A DNA stretch of 5,550 nucleotides from PUPG01 sp031323845 (GCA_031323845.1 JAVIYP010000099.1:1-5550); one strand, 5' to 3'; counted from the stretch's first letter, positions 1 through 5,550 are shown. Made by a program: numbers and translations. The notes: generated by a model not told the origin, from the sequence alone.

Positions 1-1074
1 CTCGGTTTCCTTGAGTTGCTCAAAGAACCCCAGCTTGACGATCTGAAAAGGACCAGCTACATGAACAACGTAAGCAAGAGTGCCAGGCGCTTGCTGGCAA
101 CCATTACGGATATTGTGGAGGTGTCGAAACTGGAATCGGGACAGTCTGAGATTTTGCTGCAGGATGTGGAGGTCAACCAGCTTATGGAGAAACAGTACCA
201 GTTGCTAAAACCTGAGGCAGAACAGAAGGGTATTGTGATGAGGAGGGTTGACGAAAACCAGGAAGAATCCCTGCACATTCAGACCGATAAGCAGAAGCTC
301 TCATCCATTCTGACACACCTGCTGAATAATGCGATAAAGTTTACAGAGCAGGGGTATATTGAGCTGGGCAAGTATCTTGACAACGGCTATCTTGTGTTTT
401 TCGTCAAGGACACCGGGGTTGGCGTTCCGGTGAATAAGATGGAGGCGATCTTTGAACGCTTTGTGCAGGCTGACTCTGCCGTGACACGCGGTTATGAAGG
501 TTTGGGTCTGGGGTTGTCCATAGCCAGGGCATATCTGGAACTTCTGGATGGAAAAATTTGGGTGGAGTCAGAAGTGGGTAGAGGCAGTACTTTTTATTTC
601 TCGATACCCTTAACGCCTTCTGCACAGAAAGAGAAAGCCGTTTCAGAGCAGCGCAGACCACCCTCTGAACACCCTGCCAGACATACACTGCTCGTTGCAG
701 AAGATGACGATATGAGTTATGTGTTTCTGGAAACAATACTGGAAGACTATGCCTTGGATTTGCATCGCGCCGTCACCGGTGAAGAAGTTATTGATCTGCT
801 GAAAGAGCGCCCCGAGGCGTCATTGATTCTGATGGACCTGAAAATGCCCGGCATGGGTGGCCTGGCAGCTACGCGGGAGATCAGGAAATTCAATACCAGT
901 ATTCCCATCATTGCCCAAACAGCACATGCCCTGACGGGAGATAAAGCTACAGCGATCAATAGCGGCTGTGATGATTATATTGCCAAACCCATAAAGCGAA
1001 AAGAGTTAATCCGGATGATCAATCAATATGCCGGCGGTGTATTGCAAAAAAGAAAAAACAATAGTCTGAGCTAA
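1..1074 (+). CDS. Hybrid sensor histidine kinase, C-terminal part (HisKA end, HATPase, receiver); 5' end outside window
   Basis: The frame is open from base 1 and ends at TAA 1072-1074, giving 357 visible residues. The first ~46 residues match the second half of a HisKA dimerisation domain (GFLELL ... DIVEVSKLESGQ), so the autophosphorylated His should lie roughly 15 residues upstream of the window. The ATPase domain (~90-203) shows the N-box HLLNNAIKFT (Asn110), the G1 box DTGVGVP (Asp137), the F-box IFERFVQAD and the G2 box GLGLGL. A linker of ~25 residues leads to a complete receiver domain (~228-343) with the acidic pair Glu234/Asp235, phospho-acceptor Asp279 in LMDLKMPGMGG, Thr307 and Lys329 in AKPI. 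All catalytic residues in view are present. The first Asn usual in the N-box is His here, which is probably tolerated. No DNA-binding or HPt domain follows, so the receiver probably passes phosphate to a separate partner or regulates the kinase itself. The sensor part and cell location cannot be judged. An internal TTG at 16 is not the true start. Confidence 0.95.
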   Translation, partial: LGFLELLKEPQLDDLKRTSYMNNVSKSARRLLATITDIVEVSKLESGQSEILLQDVEVNQLMEKQYQLLKPEAEQKGIVMRRVDENQEESLHIQTDKQKLSSILTHLLNNAIKFTEQGYIELGKYLDNGYLVFFVKDTGVGVPVNKMEAIFERFVQADSAVTRGYEGLGLGLSIARAYLELLDGKIWVESEVGRGSTFYFSIPLTPSAQKEKAVSEQRRPPSEHPARHTLLVAEDDDMSYVFLETILEDYALDLHRAVTGEEVIDLLKERPEASLILMDLKMPGMGGLAATREIRKFNTSIPIIAQTAHALTGDKATAINSGCDDYIAKPIKRKELIRMINQYAGGVLQKRKNNSLS

Positions 1075-1141
1075 ACCGGCACAGAGGCGCTTTTATGAAG
1101 GTATCATACTGCATGGCAGGATCATTTAACAATCGCATCCT

Positions 1142-1645
1142 ATGAAAAAAGCAAGCGTTAAAGAAGCCTTTGACAAATTCAAGCCTGAGAGTTGTGTTTT
1201 TGTGATCTCTGTTGATGCCGATGGTAAACCCGGGGGCATGATCGCCGGATGGAACATGAAATGCTCCGTTTATCCGCCCCTGTTTGCCGTTTCGCTGTCG
1301 AAGTCAGGACATACGCACCGACTTATTCAACAAAGCAAACAGTTCGTGATTGCCGTGCCAAACAGCGAACTACTCGAACCGCTGTTGCTGTTTGGATCAG
1401 CACACGGAAACGAAACCGATAAATTTGCAGTGTCAGGTATTGAAACGGCTGAAGCCGCCTTTGTAAGCGTACCTTTGATCAGAAAAGCAACCATAAATTT
1501 TGAGTGCGTCCTGGTTAAGGAGGTCGAATCGGGTGATCATATCCTTTTTATCGGGGAAATTCTTGCATCCCACATCAATCCGGACAAAAAAGTGCTGCTG
1601 AATATGCGGAAGGTTGATGGCAAAAGGATCTTTGAAGAGTTTTGA
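1142..1645 (+). CDS. Flavin reductase-like FMN-binding split-barrel protein
   Basis: This is a complete 167-residue cytoplasmic protein with an ATG start and TGA stop and no signal peptide or membrane span. The layout fits the flavin reductase-like (DIM6/NTAB, split-barrel FMN-binding) family. It has an N-terminal strand pair, CVFVISVDADGKPGGMIAGW (18-37), then NMKCSVYPPLFAVSLSKSGHT (38-58), where the flavin phosphate and ring contacts of the family usually lie. It continues with RLIQQSKQFVIAVP (60-73), a GSAHGNETDKF stretch (85-95) and the late barrel strands ECVLVKEVESGDHILFIGEI (121-140). The length is close to the family norm of about 160-190. Members bind FMN and reduce flavin with NAD(P)H or serve as flavoprotein partners; the actual electron donor and acceptor cannot be told from sequence. 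No Shine-Dalgarno precedes the start, as is common in Bacteroidota. It lies 67 bp after the hybrid kinase on the same strand and could be co-transcribed, but a functional link is not evident. Confidence 0.9.
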   Translation: MKKASVKEAFDKFKPESCVFVISVDADGKPGGMIAGWNMKCSVYPPLFAVSLSKSGHTHRLIQQSKQFVIAVPNSELLEPLLLFGSAHGNETDKFAVSGIETAEAAFVSVPLIRKATINFECVLVKEVESGDHILFIGEILASHINPDKKVLLNMRKVDGKRIFEEF

Positions 1646-1693
1646 ACAAAAGGCATCCATGTGATCGATTGAACACACGGCCGCTGCATCCTG

Positions 1694-2092
1694 TCAATAA
1701 AAAAAGAAAAACAGTACGATTTCCCTGTTGCGCCAGCCCGGTGCGCGGGCCATCAGTCTGCCGCCACTGTCATAGATGCCATCTCCTTCGATGATGCCAC
1801 GGAAACTCCCGGTACGGTCATACAAAATGCTGCCGTTGACTCGCCCCAATGCCTGACCTGTGGCTTCGTGAAGGTAGCCGTCTTCAATGTGTCCAAGGTA
1901 AACGCCAGAGTCATCATAGAGCCGGTTGTCGTCAACAAGCCCGATTAACCTGCCACGGAAGTCATAATAACGGTCCTCTGTTGTGCGTCCCATGTAACGG
2001 TTGTTGTGGTCGTAGATCATCTGGGCCGTTGCCCGGTTATCAGGCAGCAGGAACAAAAACACAGCCAGGGTTAATATGCCGGTATTTTTCAC
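1694..2092 (-). CDS. Secreted six-repeat YD protein, 5-fold beta-flower-like
   Basis: This 132-residue protein starts at GTG (2090-2092). A signal peptide is visible: MKN, a hydrophobic core GILTLAVFLFLL, and a likely cleavage ATA|Q after residue 23. The mature part is six consecutive units of exactly 16 residues (25-40, 41-56, 57-72, 73-88, 89-104, 105-120) with the pattern x-[IYL]-Y-D-x-x-G-x-x-[LIM]-G-x-[IVT]-x-x-x. The fourth unit is the most divergent (YLHEATGQALGRVNGS). The tail is RNREIVLFFFFY. Short YD/G repeats after a signal peptide plus a terminal Phe run are what I recall of Bacteroidota proteins named 5-fold beta-flower, of unknown biochemical role; that naming is from memory. 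The gene lies 24 bp downstream of the TPR histidine kinase on the same strand, so an operon is likely and an envelope role is plausible. The mature part has no cysteine or visible catalytic motif. Confidence 0.82.
   Translation of the reverse strand: MKNTGILTLAVFLFLLPDNRATAQMIYDHNNRYMGRTTEDRYYDFRGRLIGLVDDNRLYDDSGVYLGHIEDGYLHEATGQALGRVNGSILYDRTGSFRGIIEGDGIYDSGGRLMARAPGWRNREIVLFFFFY
1733..2020 (-). repeat. Six 48-bp coding units encoding 16-residue YD/G repeats
   Basis: Within the small secreted protein, residues 25-120 divide into six units with no gap or insertion, each 16 codons long. The conserved positions are an aromatic or aliphatic residue followed by Tyr-Asp at unit positions 2-4, Gly at position 7 (Asn in unit 1) and Gly at position 11 (Ala in unit 6). 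Unit 4 has His-Glu in place of Tyr-Asp. The DNA copies are diverged, so the periodicity is kept by protein structure rather than by recent duplication. Confidence 0.8.
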
Positions 2093-2102
2093 TTGTGTAT
2101 AA

Positions 2103-2108
2103 TCCTCT
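2103..2108 (-). promoter_or_regulatory. Possible ribosome binding site AGAGGA for the GTG-started repeat protein
   Basis: Read on the minus strand, AGAGGA lies 10 nt before the GTG at 2092-2090, inside the 24-bp gap after the kinase stop codon. It supports choosing this GTG, which also gives a proper signal peptide. Bacteroidota depend little on Shine-Dalgarno pairing, so the match may be chance. Confidence 0.35.
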
Positions 2109-2116
2109 TTTTCAGT

Positions 2117-4156
2117 TTACGGCCCCTCCGGGGTGCTGCTTCTCAGATCCCCATCCGGCAAAGAAAACCAGAATGTGGATCCATTGCCCGGTTCACTGTC
2201 TACATGGATCTCCCCGTTGTGGAATTCAACAAATTTTTTACACAGGATGATGCCCAGCCCTGTTCCTTTATCCAAGTTGTTTTCTCCTGCTGTGCCCGGA
2301 TAGGGCCCGTTGCTCAGCAAGTTTTCCTGTTGCTCTTTGTTCAGGCCGATGCCGGTATCAGTTACGGATATGCGCACCGCCTCTTTGGTTTTGTTTGCAG
2401 AAAACGTCACACTCCCTCCGTTTTGAGTGTATTTGAGTGCATTGGAAAGCAGGTTTCGCAGAACGGTCATCAACATATCCCTGTCTGCTTGCACAATCAG
2501 GGTTTCACTGATGTCGTTGCTGAGTTGAATGTTTTTGAGCAGTGCCGTCTCCTCTGCATGGCTGCAAATCTCATTGACCGCGTCATTTAGCAGGATTGCT
2601 TTGGGCCTGAACGTTAATTTTCCGTGCTGTAACCGGGCCCACACAAGAAGGTTTTCCAGCAGGCTACTGGTGTTGTTTGCCGAAGTGTGGATGATCCGGG
2701 CATATTTCTGAATGCTTTTATCCTCTGCGGCCCTCGTCTTGTCTTTAAGAATGGCGCTGAAGCCAAGGATACTGTTTAACGGATTCCGTAAATCGTGCGC
2801 GATGACGGAGATCAAAAGGTCTTTGTCGGCGTTGGCAACCGACAATTCCTGGTATTGTTCGGAAATGAGAAGGTTCTTTTTGCTGATTTCATCCAACAGC
2901 CTTTGTTTTTCACGGTTTCTACGAACAAGCACCGTTACGAAAACCAAGAAAATAAGAATTAGCGTAATACTGACCAGGGTTATCATAACCAGCTGATGCC
3001 TGCTTTCTCTGATCTGCAGCTCACTTTCTTTCAATTGCAATTGGTAATTCCGCGAAATAGCCTGCATCCTCAACAGGTCGCTTTGAAACTGACTGTGCAA
3101 TTCTTCGTGTAATACTTTATAATGATAAGCCATTTCATAATTGCCGAGCTCCAGATAATTATAGTGCAGCACTTCGATGGCAAGCAGCTTATAAATGTTG
3201 ATGTTTTGTTCTTCGGCCATTTCCAGTGCCTCAAGAGCTAAGCGAATGGCCTCTGCAGGATTGCTTATCGGCGGTTGTCCTATGATGTTTGCCTGATTGG
3301 TCAATAAAAGGGGCATTTGCTGTGTAATACCGGTTTCAATTATTTTGTCCAGCGCCAAATCAAGCACATCCAGCGCTTTATCATAATCGTGGATTCGGTT
3401 GTAAAACGCTGCCCGTATAATGTAGTTCGAAATCAGCAAATCGTTACGGGCTGTTTCCAACGCCAGCTTTTCGGCAAGGTCAAGACTGTAATACACCTTG
3501 TTATACAGCTGTTTAAGCTCCGGAAACTCTTGCATCCGTTTAGGAAAAACATCTTTTTCCTTTTCTGAGAATTCTTCCAGCAACAGCTTATCAGCTTTTT
3601 TATAAAAGACTTCAAAATCCGTTGCGGCAATGCGGTCGGCGGTTATCGCCAGCTCTACACGGTCGCCTGTTTCTTCGAAAAATGAAAACACCTCCTGGAG
3701 CATGGTTTTGGCCAGCACGTAACTCTCGCCGGCGCGGTATGTTTCGCCTAAATTACGCATGACAATATGTTCTTCTTTTTTCAACCCCATCTCACCAAAC
3801 ATGGTTAAGGCTTCATCCAAACGCTCATGCGATTTGAGCCAGAATCCGGAGTTTTTCCAGGCAACCCCGCTTTTGTGTAAGGCGTGGGCTTTCAACATCG
3901 GCAATCTCATTGAGTCAGACAAAAAAACTGCCCGCTCGGCATAATTGACGGCTTGCATCGCATCAGGCTCATATTCAGCGAGTATGAGCAATAGTTCTAT
4001 AGTTTGCCTGGGGTCTGTTCTATGTTCGAGTTCATGTTTCAATTCAGCCAGATGGTCATCGCTGCTGGCGGCGAGAGGAGGGAGGGTAAAGACAAAACAG
4101 ATCACGAAAAGCGATGCTGCTGTATAAACAGGGATGCTTTGATGTCTGTTTTTCAA
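2117..4156 (-). CDS. TPR-containing transmembrane sensor histidine kinase
   Basis: This 679-residue protein has a signal peptide (hydrophobic 11-26, cleavage near 30) and a periplasmic helical-repeat region with TPR-like pairs at about 83-124, 127-166, 239-276, 279-319 and 322-357. A charged helix (361-387) leads to a single membrane span (389-411). A cytoplasmic coiled stretch (412-446) precedes HisKA with SVIAHDLRNPLNSILGF, where His454 is the phosphorylation site. The HATPase domain shows N-box RNLLSNALKYT (Asn572), G1 box DTGIG (Asp600) and G2 box GTGLG (631-635), and ends in GNGSTFWFSLP. It is therefore a complete, apparently active kinase without its own receiver. This architecture is common in Bacteroidota; the signal sensed is unknown. 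The start is TTG (4154-4156), the only usual start codon between an in-frame TAA upstream and the signal peptide. The repeat protein follows after 24 bp, and no response regulator is in view. Residues ~185-225, rich in Lys/Glu, separate the two TPR blocks. Confidence 0.94.
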   Translation of the reverse strand: MKNRHQSIPVYTAASLFVICFVFTLPPLAASSDDHLAELKHELEHRTDPRQTIELLLILAEYEPDAMQAVNYAERAVFLSDSMRLPMLKAHALHKSGVAWKNSGFWLKSHERLDEALTMFGEMGLKKEEHIVMRNLGETYRAGESYVLAKTMLQEVFSFFEETGDRVELAITADRIAATDFEVFYKKADKLLLEEFSEKEKDVFPKRMQEFPELKQLYNKVYYSLDLAEKLALETARNDLLISNYIIRAAFYNRIHDYDKALDVLDLALDKIIETGITQQMPLLLTNQANIIGQPPISNPAEAIRLALEALEMAEEQNINIYKLLAIEVLHYNYLELGNYEMAYHYKVLHEELHSQFQSDLLRMQAISRNYQLQLKESELQIRESRHQLVMITLVSITLILIFLVFVTVLVRRNREKQRLLDEISKKNLLISEQYQELSVANADKDLLISVIAHDLRNPLNSILGFSAILKDKTRAAEDKSIQKYARIIHTSANNTSSLLENLLVWARLQHGKLTFRPKAILLNDAVNEICSHAEETALLKNIQLSNDISETLIVQADRDMLMTVLRNLLSNALKYTQNGGSVTFSANKTKEAVRISVTDTGIGLNKEQQENLLSNGPYPGTAGENNLDKGTGLGIILCKKFVEFHNGEIHVDSEPGNGSTFWFSLPDGDLRSSTPEGP

Positions 4157-4179
4157 TGCTGTCCGGGATTTGTTTCTAA

Positions 4180-4210
4180 CAAATCTAAGAAATATTTTTT
4201 TGTATTACCA
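4180..4210 (-). promoter_or_regulatory. Candidate Bacteroidota-type promoter for the TPR kinase
   Basis: On the minus strand TAGATTTG (4187-4180) is an exact match to the Bacteroidota -7 consensus TAnnTTTG. A weak -33 candidate TGG (4210-4208) stands 20 nt upstream, against an expected TTG/TTTG. Transcription would begin about 17-20 nt before the TTG start codon, a short leader that agrees with that start choice. The -33 element is poor, so the call rests mostly on the -7 box and its position. Confidence 0.38.
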
Positions 4211-4217
4211 TGATCGC

Positions 4218-4240
4218 GCTTATTTATTTAAACAATAAGC
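4218..4240. repeat. 7-bp inverted repeat GCTTATT/AATAAGC between peptidase and kinase genes
   Basis: GCTTATT and AATAAGC flank a 9-nt AT-rich centre in the 122-bp gap between the two minus-strand genes, just upstream of the candidate kinase promoter. It could be a weak hairpin ending the peptidase transcript or an operator. It lacks a T-run on the minus-strand side (GCGCGATC follows), so a standard intrinsic terminator is not supported. Confidence 0.35.
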
Positions 4241-4278
4241 AGCCTGGCCCCATGAGGCAAGCAGGGAGACATCTGGAT

Positions 4279-5208
4279 CTAATGCGAATAGATAAACTCG
4301 AACAATGCACGCAGGTCAGTGTTCAGTTCAGGTTTCTGACTGACCAAATGTGCAATGAGGGCTTCTCCTCCGGCATAAAAAACAGTGCGGTTAAACGGTG
4401 TCTTACGCCCTACAGTGTTCACAGGAAGGCCTGCTTCTTTTCTCAACAGGTTTTCTATATACAAGGCATAACCTTCCTTCCATTCCTGCCAGACCATATA
4501 CTGCCGGTCATACGCGCTGAGTATGGCAAACAGTTCTTTACGAAGTGTCATAACTTTTTCATCCTGACCCTGGTCGAGCGCTGTAATGAAATCCGTGTAG
4601 AGGGCAACAAAACGTCTGTCATCGTATGGAAATTCATAGTTGATCTCCCACATGAAATTTTGTCCCTCCTGCATTCTTGCCGCCAGGGGAAGTTCTGACC
4701 GGAGCTCCGGTTCAACGGTATGCCACTGATGACAATGAATGAATTCATGAAAGATGGTGATGTATCCGGCAGCTTCATCGAAAACATCACCGGTTACCAC
4801 AGCAGCGCATTTGTTCTGAAAAAAATCAAGAGTGAATGCGGCCCTGGTGCCAACAGGAACTTCCATAGGTGTGGGCTCCCAGAGTTTGAGTGCAAAGCTG
4901 CTCCCGTCATCTGTCAGATCAAAAACATAAAAAAACCCGTCTTCCGCAATGGCAACCGGATACAGATGACTGACGAACGGATGGACGGCTTCGAACCGGT
5001 TCCGGTAGTCAATGATCAGTTCCAGTTTTTCAAGATAGGCACCGGCGATCTGCTCCGGTTCCTGCGCATTGGCTGATAAAGGAAGGAGAGCCACCTTCAT
5101 GATCAGAAGAAAGAGCAGGATGTGTTTGTTCCGGCTATCCTTGCTTACTTTGTTTTTCAGGCAGCGTTGTTGCCTGCCTGTGCTGTTTTGGAGTTGCTGA
5201 TGATTCAT
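4279..5208 (-). CDS. Putative secreted zinc metallopeptidase (HExxH, gluzincin-like), uncharacterised
   Basis: This 309-residue protein starts at ATG (5206-5208) and stops at TAG. A long leader has a polar part (1-28), a hydrophobic core HILLFLLIMKVALLPL and a likely signal-peptidase site ANA|QEP after residue 48, so it is probably exported. Residues 154-158 read HEFIH, a zinc-binding HExxH motif in the helix ITIFHEFIHCHQWH. Downstream, WKEGYALYIENL (243-254) offers Glu245 as a third zinc ligand, the arrangement seen in gluzincin-type peptidases; the family assignment is inference. The region between holds aromatic-rich segments (MWEINYEFPYDDRRF). The mature protein has only two cysteines, Cys134 and Cys159, the latter directly after the motif. 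The leader is longer than usual, so the true start may lie inside it, though the only internal Met before the core is too late. Substrate is unknown. The gene is the first of three minus-strand genes, with an 8-bp tandem repeat beginning 22 bp upstream. Confidence 0.8.
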   Translation of the reverse strand: MNHQQLQNSTGRQQRCLKNKVSKDSRNKHILLFLLIMKVALLPLSANAQEPEQIAGAYLEKLELIIDYRNRFEAVHPFVSHLYPVAIAEDGFFYVFDLTDDGSSFALKLWEPTPMEVPVGTRAAFTLDFFQNKCAAVVTGDVFDEAAGYITIFHEFIHCHQWHTVEPELRSELPLAARMQEGQNFMWEINYEFPYDDRRFVALYTDFITALDQGQDEKVMTLRKELFAILSAYDRQYMVWQEWKEGYALYIENLLRKEAGLPVNTVGRKTPFNRTVFYAGGEALIAHLVSQKPELNTDLRALFEFIYSH

Positions 5209-5230
5209 GGTGTCGTATTTGTGTTTTTAG

Positions 5231-5334
5231 ATGTGAAAATGTGAAAATGTGAAGATGTGCAGATGTGCAAATGTGCAGATGTGCAAATGTGCAGATGTGC
5301 AAATGTGCAAATGTGCAAATGTGCAAATGTGCAA
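5231..5334. repeat. Tandem repeat, 13 units of 8 bp (consensus ATGTGCAA)
   Basis: Thirteen uninterrupted octamers can be read. Units 1-3 are ATGTGAAA, ATGTGAAA, ATGTGAAG. Units 4-9 are three copies of the dimer ATGTGCAGATGTGCAA, and units 10-13 are all ATGTGCAA. Variation is therefore ordered: the end nearest the peptidase gene is the most diverged and the far end is uniform, which suggests newer slippage expansion at the far end. Read toward the peptidase gene (minus strand) the unit is TTGCACAT, giving a TTTG every 8 bp in the uniform part. There are no spacers, so it is not a CRISPR. Confidence 0.97.
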
Positions 5335-5344
5335 ATTTCAGGTT

Positions 5345-5376
5345 ATTGTTTAATTGTTTAATTGTTTAATCGTTAA
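5345..5376. repeat. Tandem repeat, 4 units of 8 bp (ATTGTTTA)
   Basis: Three exact copies of ATTGTTTA (5345-5368) are followed by a degenerate fourth, ATCGTTAA. The period equals that of the preceding array but the word is different and the phase is shifted by 2 bp, so it is a separate expansion. Confidence 0.9.
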
Positions 5377-5393
5377 AGCTTTTAACCATCGGC

Positions 5394-5407
5394 CATTTTT
5401 CATTTTT
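5394..5407. repeat. CATTTTT doublet (7-bp unit)
   Basis: Two exact copies of CATTTTT are followed by CAC. Alone this is minor, but it continues the pattern of short direct repeats across the intergenic stretch. Confidence 0.6.
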
Positions 5408-5440
5408 CACTTTAGTCGCTTTTGGCCTTTGGCTATTAGC

Positions 5441-5464
5441 TTTTAGCAAGAAAACCTGCTAAAA
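5441..5464. repeat. Perfect 8-bp inverted repeat TTTTAGCA/TGCTAAAA
   Basis: TTTTAGCA (5441-5448) and TGCTAAAA (5457-5464) are exact reverse complements around an 8-nt centre AGAAAACC. The stem is AT-rich, with T at its 5' foot and A at its 3' foot, the reverse of an intrinsic terminator, so an operator-like palindrome or chance is more likely. Confidence 0.6.
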
Positions 5465-5489
5465 TCCGACCTTCGACCTCCCCGTCTTC

Positions 5490-5531
5490 CTTCGAGCTTC
5501 GAGCTTCGAGCTTCCAGCTTCGAGCTTCCAG
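5490..5531. repeat. Tandem repeat, 6 units of 7 bp (CTTCGAG/CTTCCAG)
   Basis: Units read CTTCGAG three times, then CTTCCAG, CTTCGAG, CTTCCAG, and then decay into CTTTCTA. The GC-to-CC change (CGAG versus CCAG) alternates in the last units, another sign of dimer-sized duplication. A related word, CTTCGAC, occurs at 5471-5477 before the array. Confidence 0.9.
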
Positions 5532-5550
5532 CTTTCTATCTCCTCCGGCT

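Larger units (their letters stand above)
5209..5550. other. Gene-free intergenic stretch built from several short repeat families
   Basis: No open frame in these 342 bases has protein character; the longest one, on the minus strand, is just the 8-bp array translated (HICTFAHL-like). The stretch carries, in order, a 13-unit 8-bp array, a 4-unit array of another 8-bp word, a CATTTTT doublet, T- and GGC-rich words around 5415-5440, an 8-bp inverted repeat and a 6-unit 7-bp array. It must also carry the promoter for the peptidase gene, but I find no exact TAnnTTTG box on the minus strand here. Confidence 0.75.

Noticed and set aside
1075..1141. Promoter before the flavin-reductase-like gene
   Set aside because: No TAnnTTTG box is present in the 67-bp gap, so read-through from the hybrid kinase is at least as likely.
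1646..1693. Bidirectional terminator between the convergent flavin-reductase and repeat-protein genes
   Set aside because: Only a CGGCCG palindrome and a weak TGTG/CACA pair are present, with no stem followed by a T-run; the T-rich tract on the minus strand belongs to the coding end of the repeat protein.
1694..1714. Possible frameshift in the A-rich run that encodes the LFFFFY end of the repeat protein
   Set aside because: A Phe-rich end is what I recall as typical for this kind of protein, and the preceding six repeats stay in one frame, so the end is probably genuine.
2093..2590. Plus-strand frame of 165 codons opposite the TPR kinase, and similar plus-strand frames at 4210-4698 and 4720-5076
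   Set aside because: They lie antisense to genes with clear domains and motifs, and their translations look like random Cys/Phe/His-rich antisense products.
5135..5326. Minus-strand reading frame with a repeating HICTFAHL pattern
   Set aside because: It is the translation of the 8-bp tandem repeat running out of frame into the start of the peptidase gene; it has no separate support.
5231..5334. Regular repeats that might suggest a CRISPR array
   Set aside because: Units are 8 bp and directly adjacent with no spacers, and no cas gene is in view.
5441..5464. Inverted repeat as an intrinsic terminator
   Set aside because: T at the 5' foot and A at the 3' foot of an AT-rich stem is the opposite of terminator layout.

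Overview
The window looks like a piece of a Bacteroidota chromosome, probably from the Bacteroidales/Marinilabiliales side; this is inferred without any database search. The supporting signs are a periplasmic-TPR sensor histidine kinase, a small secreted YD-repeat protein ending in a Phe run (the style of the Bacteroidota '5-fold beta-flower' proteins, recalled from memory), weak or absent Shine-Dalgarno sequences, a TAnnTTTG-type promoter box, and an intergenic mosaic of very short tandem repeats. The window is AT/GC balanced, and no transposase, integrase, tRNA or rRNA is visible.

Layout. Positions 1-1074 (+) hold the 3' part of a hybrid sensor histidine kinase: the end of HisKA, a full ATPase domain and a full receiver domain. 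Its phospho-accepting His lies off the left edge. After 67 bp comes a complete flavin-reductase-like FMN-binding split-barrel protein (1142-1645, +). These two converge on three minus-strand genes. The first of these, in transcription order, is a secreted protein with an HExxH zinc-peptidase motif (5208-4279). The second, after 122 bp, is a 679-residue sensor kinase with a signal peptide, periplasmic TPRs, one membrane span and a cytoplasmic HisKA/HATPase core (4156-2117, TTG start). The third, after 24 bp, is a 132-residue secreted protein made of six exact-length 16-residue repeats (2092-1694, GTG start). The convergent junction 1646-1693 has no convincing terminator hairpin.

The last 342 bases (5209-5550) hold no gene I can support. 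They are a patchwork of short repeats: thirteen 8-bp units, four units of a different 8-bp word, a 7-bp doublet, an 8-bp perfect inverted repeat, and six 7-bp units. The first array begins only 22 bp upstream of the peptidase start codon.

How the genes may work together. The TPR kinase and the beta-flower-like gene are close enough to be one operon, so the small exported protein may act in the same envelope-sensing process; this is inference. No separate response regulator is in view for the TPR kinase. The hybrid kinase carries its own receiver but no visible output domain, so both signals must pass to partners outside the window. I see no clear evidence of a wholly new system. The most unusual items are the repeat mosaic, the uncharacterised secreted metallopeptidase and the 16-residue repeat protein next to the kinase.
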